Source: Serpula lacrymans var. lacrymans S7.9 (Eukaryota; Basidiomycota; Agaricomycetes; Boletales; Serpulaceae). Taken from it: DNA of 64,000 nt. The first letter of the stretch is position 1. Every line of letters begins with the position of its first letter. The stretch is from positions 496,001 to 560,000 of the forward strand of contig NW_006763303.1 of the NCBI RefSeq assembly GCF_000218685.1. The letters are read 5' to 3'. This document shows, one piece after another, positions 11,326-19,081 of this stretch. A model generated the notes under the pieces. It was not told where the DNA came from, did no database searches, and saw only the letters and a program-made list of their open reading frames with translations. Position numbers and translations under genes: made by a program.

Positions 11326-11402
11326 AGCCAGAGGTTTAATGGGAAAAGCGTTCGAGAACCAAGACATGGAGAAGATAAGAAAATGATAAAATGGTCCTTA
11401 CA
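11326..11402 (-). repeat. LTR with micro-ORF, copy B (5' tip only, inverted)
   Basis: On the minus strand the copy starts TGTAAGGACC at 11402 and reaches the micro-ORF ATG at 11367, then 14 codons (MSWFSNAFPIKPLA) before the gap. It faces copy A across the gap. Confidence 0.7.
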
Positions 11403-11724
11403 ATTTTAGATAACCATTAAGACACCAACAGTGCAAATATTAGTTCCTTTGGATATTTTAAACACTATTTAGTACCTTGAAAGAACATTCATATATAACT
11501 AAAAACATTTTAAAGGACTTACTAAGATACTAGCAGTACAAATAATAATCCCATTAGATTTTTTAGATAATATATAATGCCATTAAAGGACAGCAAAAGT
11601 AAATTAGGGACATTCTACTAGAGCAACTGGGATATTTAGTGAGAAATAAGTAGTATCCAAGGTAGTCCCATTAAATGTCTTGAACAGCATAATACTCCCA
11701 AAGGATGTCCAAAAGGTTGACTGA
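11403..11724. repeat. Degenerate AT-rich repeat, copy 2
   Basis: Same family as 10140-10609, recognised by gtagtatccaaggtagtc near 11646-11664 and scattered aggatgtcc motifs. No coding frame. Confidence 0.45.
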
Positions 11725-12054
11725 AGTGTCCCCGTTACACCTCCGGCTCTAGGGCTAGAGGTATCCTTTGCTATCTTGCTCCTCATAGCCCTAACAGGCT
11801 TTCTTAACCATCATTACCATCTCATATCCCAGATCAGAGACTGGGTAACACTCCCAGCCAGCCAGCACAATGGGTAGGGATTGTACCTCATCATGAGGAT
11901 ACAGTTCCTGAACATACATGACATACCTATTATTAGTACATTTTCTCACCTGCTGCTTAATCCCTGAAGTTGTACAATAAGTTGTTTCATCCTCAGACCA
12001 CTTTTGTTCTATTCTATTTCCGGTCTAAGAGATAGACAATTAGCTATAAAAACC
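11725..12054 (+). repeat. LTR with micro-ORF, copy D (both ends truncated)
   Basis: The copy contains the micro-ORF body (11731-11877) without its first nine codons, the region corresponding to the hairpin (CCTCAGACC with a partly decayed GGTCTAAG partner) and the TATA-like agctataaaa near 12041-12050. It is cut exactly where the complete LTR copy C starts, so copy C was probably inserted into, or recombined with, this one. Confidence 0.65.
11731..11877 (+). pseudogene. Micro-ORF copy D, N-terminally truncated
   Basis: The frame is open for 48 codons from PVTPPALGLEV to the TAG at 11875-11877, matching the 10779 copy. Of about a dozen codon differences between the two, most are synonymous (for example TCT/TCC, GCC/GCT, TTA/TTG, CTT/CTC, CAC/CAT). 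The start codon region is lost. Confidence 0.55.
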
Positions 12055-12089
12055 TGTGAGGAATTGATTTTTCTTATCACATTCCCGTT

Positions 12090-12269
12090 ATGTCGTGGTT
12101 ATCCGATTCATTCCCTGTCACTCCTCTCGCTCTTGGACTAAAGATTACAGCTGGCATTCTATTACTTTTATCCTTTTTCTTCTTATTCTCCATTCATACT
12201 CACGTCCTATCGTACTTACAACAAAGGAGAACTGTTGTAGACCCTCGAGAAGATATCCAAATGACATAG
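12090..12269 (+). CDS. LTR-embedded 59-aa single-pass membrane micro-ORF (divergent copy)
   Basis: ATG to TAG, 59 residues. It begins MSWLSDSFPVTPLALGLKI, then a strong hydrophobic helix (about residues 20-35, ILLLLSFFFLF) and a basic tail (LQQRR). Residues M1-S2-W3-S5-F8-P9 and TPLALGL (11-17) match the 10779 copy, while the corresponding codons differ at the third base in most cases. The ATG is 35 bp from the LTR start in both complete 5' ends. Being in the U3 part, the frame would be expressed from the 3' LTR region of a full element or from a neighbouring promoter. Confidence 0.55.
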   Translation: MSWLSDSFPVTPLALGLKITAGILLLLSFFFLFSIHTHVLSYLQQRRTVVDPREDIQMT

Positions 12270-12461
12270 CAATGATCCAATGCTATGTCTGGGAATACTT
12301 CGGAGGGATATTGATAAGCAAGGAAGGCTATGAGTCAGCGCCTTCTCATGAGCTTACTGATATAACCAATCGTACATCTCTTACCAATACTTTCTCTCAT
12401 GCAATTAGTAAAAACAATAGATCGGACCACTTTCTCTTTTATTTCTTATTGGTTAGTTAAT

Positions 12462-12505
12462 TGGTCAGACCACTTTCTTAACTCTTCCCTTTCTCGGTCT
12501 GACCA
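12462..12505 (+). other. Conserved stem-loop between micro-ORF and LTR TATA box
   Basis: Perfect 10-bp arms with a 24-bp loop, 12 bp upstream of the TATA box. The equivalent in copy A (11167-11210) has CC/GG where this copy has GG/CC, so the pairing is kept by paired changes. It could act as an RNA structure or as a dimeric protein-binding palindrome. Confidence 0.55.
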
Positions 12506-12829
12506 TTATTGTTCACTATATAAGGAAGTACATACTCGATGTATTATTCTTTAGTTCAATATTAGTTTGGATTCACGCCCATATCAATACTCTTCAACTC
12601 TCATACCCTGCTTCACCGCCTTTCAGCAAGGACTTGACCAGGCATTGAGTTTTGTTATATAGCTTCATATTCATTGCCTGACAAAACCCTTGAGTTTACT
12701 CTCAATCCTCTACTTGTAAAAATCTCTAGCATCTGTCAATCTCAAACTTATTGTACCTCTTACTCCCTGCAAATTGCAATCAGAGATGGGTATTGTTTTT
12801 GTTATAATATAATGTTGCCTCACACATAC

Positions 12830-14129
12830 TCTTCTTGTCCATCCACTATCACTGGTGGTGTCGGTTTTGGTTTTGGTTTTGGTTTTGGTTTTTCTTGTTC
12901 TTGGAATTTAGGTTCTCTGTATGGAGTAAGCTTAATCTCGTTGAAGACCAGATGGATGTTTCACCAAGTTGTCGGGAGTTGTAGTTTATAAGCTGATTTG
13001 CTTATTTTTTTGATGATTGGAAATGGTCCATATCTTTTATCATCCAGTTTTTTCGCTGGTCGGTCTGTTGAGATATTGATTGCTTCCACATATACCTTGT
13101 TGCTAATTCTATATTCTACCGCTGTTCTCTTTTTCTTATCATACTGCCTTTTCATTTGTTCCGCTATTTTCTTTAGAGACTTTTCCACTGTCTTTCTCAT
13201 TTCTGTCATCTTTTTCACAAACTCCTCTGCACTTTTGTTCTTTACTTTTTTTCCTGTGTTATCCTGTGTTCTAGGGTGATACCCTTGATTTAGGTAGAAA
13301 GGACTGTATCCTGTAGCAGAGTGTTGTTTGTTATTATAAGAGAATTCTGCTAGAGTAAGCCATTCTGCCCAATCATCTTGTTTATGATTAACAAAGATTC
13401 TGAGATACTGTTCTATCTCTTGATTTATCCTCTCCATTTGTCCATCTGTCTGTGGATGCCATGTGGTTGATGGACTTCCTTCAATTTTGAGTAGTGTATC
13501 TAAATCTTTCATAAATTTGAGACAAATTGTGGTCCCCGATCTAAAATGATCTTTTCAGGTATCCCATGGTTTCTGAATACATTGTCCTTTCTTTTAATAA
13601 TCCACTGTGATATTTCTGGCTCTTCTTCTTGGTTGATCTGGGTTGTTTGTATAAAGAGCTTTTTATCTAATAGTATTATATTTCTGTTATCATCCTCCCC
13701 CCTGTTATAATCTGCTTGTCTTGACAATAGATTGGCTTTGATGTGTTTGTTGCAGGGCATGTGATGGATTGTGAAGTGGTATTGACTTAATTCAGTCATC
13801 CATTGTCTATTTAGCTTCCTAGGTTCTTTGAAATATAGTATATTCTGGTGATTGGTCCAGATTTCAAATTCCTGTTCTGCATCTATCAAATAATGCCACC
13901 ATTTGCTTAGAGCCGTCATAATTGCTAAGAGTTCTTTATCATAAATCTCATAGTTGCGTTCTGTGGGGTTTAACACTTTTGAAAGATATGCTAAAGGTTT
14001 CCAATCATTGTTTTGTCTTTGGGTGTCAGAACCATGGCCTCTTTGGAGTAACAGAGCTGCGGAGTACAGGGACAAAGTATGGAGGACGAGATGGGGAATC
14101 GGCTTAGCTCGTGCGCTAGACCCTTCCAA
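12830..14129 (-). pseudogene. Gypsy-type retrotransposon relic: RNase H and integrase C-part
   Basis: On the minus strand the frame at 14129-13509 covers the RNase H domain (WKPLAYLSKVLNPTERNYEIYDKELLAI) and then jumps from a linker (WIIKRKDNVF) straight to the integrase core end (RNHGIPEKIILDRGPQF). The zinc finger and most of the integrase core are therefore deleted. A one-base shift follows (near 13510), and the frame resumes at 13512 with TTWHPQTDGQMERINQE through the integrase C-terminal domain to LQLPTTW. An in-frame stop and a PKPK repeat encoded by tandem ggtttt (12862-12890) come next. Gag, protease and RT are missing. It is flanked by opposite-facing LTR pieces. Confidence 0.85.
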
Positions 14130-14164
14130 GGACCTTGGTCCCTAACTCTTTGAAAGTGGATGGA

Positions 14165-14410
14165 GGAAAAGTGTGAGGCAATGTTATACTATAACAAAAA
14201 CAATACCCATCTCCAATTGCACTTTGCAGGGAGTAAGAGGTACAATGAGTTTGAGATTGACAGATGCTAGAGTATTTAGCAAGTAGAGGATTGAGGGTAA
14301 ACTCAAGGGTTTTTGATGAGGAGTAAAACGGATAATTCAAGTAACAAAAAGCTAAAGAACAATACATGAGCATGTAGGGCTTTTGGCTTTTATAGCTAAT
14401 TGTTCAAAAC
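14165..14410 (-). repeat. LTR fragment (TATA to CCTCACA end) of the micro-ORF LTR family
   Basis: Read on the minus strand: tagctataaaag, then a transcribed-region match to 12540-12824, ending at CCTCACA near 14165. It stands where a 5' LTR of the minus-strand Gypsy relic is expected, linking the micro-ORF LTR family to that Gypsy lineage. A large internal deletion removed everything from the primer site to RNase H. Confidence 0.6.
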
Positions 14411-14421
14411 CTAGTATTACC

Positions 14422-15339
14422 ATGTCATCCTCCACTGTATTCACCACCCTCAGCTCCATTGCCAGGGCCCTTAGCCCCATCCCCCACCTCATTACAGAGG
14501 GGGCCGCCTGTCAGGGTGGGATGCCGGCTGGTCTTGAGGAGGCACGTAGTGCCCGCCTCTTGTCCGTCCAACAGTGTCTTACTGTTGGAGAAATTGTCAC
14601 GCTAGTGCCTATGCCCTACACCAACACTGTTTGCGAGTTCTTGAAACTTGTCTTCTCTTGTCACGAGAAAGAGTTGACAACAGACACAGCTCATAAAAAG
14701 CTGCAAGCTCTGCGCGATGCGGGAAATTTCCCCTCTTGGCTAGGTAGCTCTAGCCCTGAGATGCCGCTTACAAAGTGGTTTAAAGAGGAAAACAGGGAGG
14801 AGAGCTCTGCACTTGAGAAGGCACATCTTGCTTATAAGAAAGAGCAACTGGACCGGGCAATTGCCCTTAAGGGTTCAGAAGCTTCTATGTACCAAAACTC
14901 TCTCGTGCCACACACCATGTACGATCATATTGTACCAAATTTCAGCATCATCCACAAAGAGCAGACGAGGCTCTGCCAGATCCCCACTCTGGGAACAATT
15001 GATAGCCACAGTATTGAAGGGCCTTTAAGGGTCGTTGCATGGGAGACATCTCCAGGAGTAGATAGAGGGTTGAATGTGTGCAAACTGGACTGCATTGCAT
15101 GGGCAATGCGAGCTTACGTACTTGCTAACACCAAATATCACAAAGCAGAAGTGAAAGTGCAGAAGAAGCAGTCCTTGAAGGCAGACACCAATGTTGCGAT
15201 GGGAGAAGCGATGACATCATCAGGAAAGACACTTTGGCTATATAGCAGAGGCAATACTATCTATGCTATTATAGCTCTAATAGTACTATATAGCAGATGC
15301 AATATTATATATGCTATAATAGCTCTGATAGTACTATAG
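14422..15339 (+). CDS. Unidentified 305-aa ORF with 3' minisatellite
   Basis: I do not recognise this protein. The ATG at 14422 (accATG) is preferred over the in-frame ATG at 14383, which lies in LTR sequence. The first 110 residues are mixed (SVQQCLTVGEIVTLVP), the middle is charged and helical (EENREESSALEKAHLAYKKEQ), and no catalytic motif is evident. The last 34 residues are two hydrophobic repeats, YSRGNTIYAIIALIVL and YSRCNIIYAIIALIVL, coded by the first two 48-bp units of a minisatellite. The stop arises where the third unit has lost 2 bp. It is probably a gene fragment or transposon ORF trapped between two retroelements. Confidence 0.35.
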   Translation: MSSSTVFTTLSSIARALSPIPHLITEGAACQGGMPAGLEEARSARLLSVQQCLTVGEIVTLVPMPYTNTVCEFLKLVFSCHEKELTTDTAHKKLQALRDAGNFPSWLGSSSPEMPLTKWFKEENREESSALEKAHLAYKKEQLDRAIALKGSEASMYQNSLVPHTMYDHIVPNFSIIHKEQTRLCQIPTLGTIDSHSIEGPLRVVAWETSPGVDRGLNVCKLDCIAWAMRAYVLANTKYHKAEVKVQKKQSLKADTNVAMGEAMTSSGKTLWLYSRGNTIYAIIALIVLYSRCNIIYAIIALIVL

Positions 15340-15475
15340 CAGAGGCAATACTATTTATACTATTATAGCTCTAATAGTACTATATAGCAAAGGTAATACT
15401 ATTTGTGCTATTATAGCTCTGATAGTGCTATATAGTAGAGGCATTACTATAAATGCTATTATAGCTCTGATAGTG
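15238..15475 (+). repeat. Minisatellite, five 48-bp units (third unit 46 bp)
   Basis: Units start at 15238, 15286, 15334, 15380 and 15428, each of the form ctatatagcagaggcaatac followed by tatctatgctattatagctc and taatagta. Forty-eight bp is 16 codons, so units 1 and 2 stay in frame with the ORF upstream. Unit 3 lacks a ta pair, giving CTATAG and a stop. The array ends at the Gypsy relic border (about 15480). Confidence 0.92.
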
Positions 15476-16469
15476 CTATAGATCAGTTGCTCGGTGGTGA
15501 AGACCGGTCAGAAATTCTGCAGGTTGATTCTGGCGTAGTTGCTATCCTCCTCTTTGGGGTAGACGTCCCATCGTCTAATTAGGGCGTCCGGTGTAGTCCC
15601 AAGTTCTCCTGGTCGGAAATGGATGATCATGTTGAACTGCAAGAGGAACTCCTACCAACAGGCGTGTTGCCAGGTCAGGAGTTTTGTCTTGGAGAAATAG
15701 AAATATTCTAGGTTCTTGTGGTCGGTAACAGCATCATCCGAAGAAGAGGAACCTTCAAGGTAGTGTCTCCACGTTTTGAAAGCTTCAAAAATTGCGAGTA
15801 GTTCTTTATCATGGGTGTCATAGTTGAGCTCCGGAGCGGTAAGGGTGTGGGAGTGGAAAGCCACTGGGTGGAGTTCTCCACCCGGATTTGAGATGGATAG
15901 GATGGCAGCGCTGGCGTAGTCCAAAGCCTCAGTTTCTACGGTTAGTTGAACGTCCAGAAACCAGTGTGAGAGCACCGGAGCAGTTGTGAAGGCACCCTTG
16001 AGTGCTTTGAAGGATTTTTGACATTTGTTGGAGAAATTCCAAGGTGTGTCCTTCCGAGTGAGGCAGGTGAGCGGAACAACAATACTGGAGTAGTTGTTGA
16101 TGAAGCAATGGTAGAAGTTGGTGAACCCCAAGAAACACTGTACGTCCTTAATTTTGCAAGGTTTAGGCCAGTCCCAGATGGTTTGGACTTTGTTGTCAGA
16201 CATTGTGAGGCCTTTTGGAGAGAGGAGGAAACCAAGGTATTCAACGGAGTCGGTATGGAAAAAACATTTGTTGGGGTGTGTACAGACCATTAGCGCGGAG
16301 CCACTGGAGTACCTCCCGGACATGTGCTACATGCTGCTCAGGGTTGTTGGAGAATACTAGGACATCGTCAAGGTAGACAATGATGCAGACATCAAGAAGG
16401 TCAACAAATATTGTATTGACAAAACATTGGAAAGCTGCAGGAGTGTTGGTGAGCCCAAAAGGCATCACC

Positions 16470-16870
16470 TGTAACAACCAAGAGTTATTTACTCTGGCGC
16501 ACACAGGAACACACTATAAAGAACATGATGGAGAGTGGTTACCCCTTAGGCTGCAGTGAGTTAGTTGTGCTAGACAACAGGAGGACTCGCTGAGTCCTTC
16601 CCCATGTATTGCTCTTGTATATATAATAAAATACATGAGGTACTGTACAGTTGTAAATAAAGTTCAAAGTCCGATGTCTAGCATGTGACCGGTCACATGA
16701 TGAGTCTAGACACTGGTCAGGTGATGTGTCACATGACTGGTCATGTGACTATGAAAAGTCGAAAATGTAAAGTAAAGTAAATGGTCACATGACTGGTCAT
16801 GTGACTTGGAAAATAAAAGTAGGAGTACAAAAGTGAAGCGTAAGTAGGTGCTGGTATGTTAATTGTAACA
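16470..16870 (+). mobile_element. Solo LTR (401 bp) inside Gypsy RT, TSD tcacc
   Basis: The element begins TGTAACAACC and ends TTGTAACA. It is flanked by tcacc at 16465-16469 and 16871-16875. Removing it and one tcacc rejoins EWLV to MPFGLTN of the RT. Its 3' half is rich in palindromes: a perfect 18-bp one, CATGTGACCGGTCACATG (16682-16699), and two near-perfect 22-bp ones at 16728-16749 and 16784-16805. Confidence 0.93.
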
Positions 16871-17819
16871 TCACCAGCCACTCGTAAGATCCGTAGCAGG
16901 TTTGGAAAGCGGTTTTCCACTCATCTTTGTCTGCAATCTGTACTAGATGGTAGGCATGTTGGAGGTTGAGCTTCGTATAGATTTTGGTGCAACTCGGAAT
17001 ATCTAGGAGGTCAGAGATACAGGGGAGTGGGTAGCAATCTTTCTTCGTGATCTTGTTCAGCCCATGGAAGTCTATGCAGAGCCTGAGGGAACCGTCTTTT
17101 TTCCAAACAAAGAGCACCGGGGCTCCGTGTTTGGAGGAGGAAGGGCAAATGATCCCAAACAGGCAGAGGTTGTTGTCAAAACGGCGCTTGCATTCTTCCA
17201 GAGTAAGTTTCCTGTCCTTGCCCAACTTATTGGTCAAGTCCAGAGATTTTGGGGTGTGGGAGTGGTGGGAGTGCAAATGGGAAATGGTGTTTCCGTGGGT
17301 TGCGGGCTTTGCAGTGGACGTAGAGGAGGATGTTACGCACAAAGTGCTTAACAAAGTCTGAGGGTTCGTCGAGTTTGTTCAAAGAGACTTATCCGAAGAC
17401 AAGTTCGAGGATGTAATTCTGAATAGAGGGATTCCAACGGTTGTTGGTCTTCTTCCGTATGGAAGTCTGATCTTGGAAGTTCTAGCTTTGTAAGCGTGAA
17501 CTGCGTAGAATCGTATTGGAGAATACTACTACTGTTACAAGCGTATTTATAGAGAAGTAAGTCGGCGATAGGAGTTACGTCCTATCTAGGGTAGGTCTGT
17601 CCGTTGAGGACTGAGTACTATACAAAGTAATAGAAATGCGAGAAGAGCGGAAGTGTATGTGAGGGATGTGAGTCATCGGTCTGATGGTATAACCGATGAG
17701 TAAAGAGAAATGAGTAGTCCGTAATATAGGTAGACAAATCGTAACAGAGGACTGTTTGGAGGAAGACATGGTATTGGTGCTCAACGGGGATTTGGGCTGG
17801 GTGGTAGTTTCCCTGCTGA

Positions 17820-18314
17820 TGTAACAACCGAGAGTTTGTTACCCTGGCGCACAACTCAGACAAAGCACAAGGAAATACCATCCAGCAGTATGTACTGCTG
17901 ATCAGTTGACGAGAAATACCAGCTAGCAGTATGTACCGCTAACCAGTCAGAGAGTAAATGAGAGGGAGTGGTTACCCCTTAATGGTAGGACCGAGTTAGT
18001 TGTGGGTAAACAACAAGAGGACTCGCTGAGGAGTCTCCTGGATCTATTGGGTATTTATACTACTACAGTTTATTTGTATGTATGTACTATACAGTTGATG
18101 GAAGCAGTGGCTGATGATGTCGTAGGGCGCAGCCCGTGTGACCAGCTCCACTGCGTGAGATACTTGTATCTAAAATAAAAGAAAGCAGTGCAGCGCGAGA
18201 AAGTGGAGTTTCAACAAAAGGGAAAGTGCCACATGGCACTGCGTGTGAAAACTACACAAGAAAGTTAGAGAGGAGAATGAAAATTAAAGGTCTGAACATT
18301 TGTGTATTGTAACA
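17820..18314 (+). mobile_element. Solo LTR (495 bp) inside Gypsy gag, TSD gctga
   Basis: The element begins TGTAACAACCG and ends ATTGTAACA. Flanks are gctga at 17815-17819 and 18315-18319. Compared with its siblings it has about 80 extra bp near the 5' end, made of two copies of an aaataccakcyagcagtatgta unit with a ctgctga or cgctaac follow-on (17875-17945). It breaks gag after WERHSKVS. Confidence 0.93.
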
Positions 18315-19081
18315 GCTGACTTTGCTGTGTCGTTCCCAATAGCAAGAGTCAATGGTTTGAGCAAGGGTCTGTAACTCCGTGAGGGAGTCTGGTTTTCCAA
18401 TGCGGGAGATTTTGTCTTTGATCCTCGCAGGGAGTCCTTTGTAGAACTGATGTTGGAGTGCGCCCTCGCCCCATCCTTGGATTTGGGAGGCAAGACAATT
18501 AAATTCCACCATATACTTATTTAGATGTTGATTCTCACACATCTGGAGGTGCTCAATCTGTGACTCTGTATCTCTGGTGGGGTCATGAGGCCCAAAATTG
18601 GAGCAGAGCTTGGAGTAGTCATCCATCCAGATAGGAATGGTAGCGAGGTTGTCTGGGGTCAGGATATCCGGCTCAAACCAATCCAATGCCATTCCCTGAA
18701 GGAAGGAGATAGTGTAGTTGATTTTTGCTCAGTCAGTTCAGAATGCGCCCAGACAGTCGTTGAAATTCAGTTGACACTGCACAATGAAGGAGCAGAGTTT
18801 TGGGGGTTGGAGCCATCAAAGGTGTCCGGCTCTGTGACCTTAGTGCGTGCAGAGATGCCGCCAGGGGTACGTCTAGACAACCGGGCAAGTAAGGCAATTG
18901 CTTGAGCCAGAGTAAGGTCTTTGGCATTCTCATTTTCTGGCTCCATGCGGGGTAAATCTGCGAGAGCGGGTATCAGAGAATCCAGAGCAAGGGTCGGGGT
19001 ACGAGGTGAGCCAGGAGGGATTGGGGAACCCTGGGGGTACAAGGTGAGGTCGGGCGTTGTCATGCACCAAAGTTGATTGGT

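Larger units (their letters stand above)
12055..12824 (+). repeat. LTR with micro-ORF, copy C (complete, 770 bp)
   Basis: The ends are a perfect inverted pair, TGTGAGG and CCTCACA, of the TG...CA type expected of LTRs. Inside, in order: the micro-ORF (12090-12269), a hairpin with arms TGGTCAGACC (12462-12471) and GGTCTGACCA (12496-12505), a TATA box (12517-12524) and about 300 bp of R/U5-like sequence. The same TATA-to-end segment occurs at 14410-14165 (minus) next to Gypsy coding sequence. Orientation is inferred from the TATA box and the ORF. No matching target duplication, because the right side abuts the Gypsy relic. Confidence 0.65.
15485..19081 (-). pseudogene. Gypsy relic (gag, RT, RNase H) split by two solo LTRs
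   Basis: On the minus strand, gag runs 19081-18315 (a DLTLAQAIALLARL leader, then MALDWFEPDILTPDNLA). RT follows at about 17240-16876 ([39 protein letters not shown]) and continues at 16464-16250 ([25 protein letters not shown]). RNase H follows to 15490 (NYDTHDKELLAIFEAF; RPGELGTTPDA). The YLDD catalytic motif is intact. Gag is interrupted at 17815-18319 and RT at 16465-16875 by solo LTR insertions. Further damage: a one-base shift near 18770 and TGA stops at 18738-18740, 18729-18731 and 15508-15510. The integrase is absent; the sequence stops at the minisatellite. Confidence 0.9.

Noticed and set aside
15238..15475. Regular repeats resembling a CRISPR array
   Set aside because: Units are contiguous 48-bp tandem copies without spacers, in a eukaryotic genome; this is a minisatellite.
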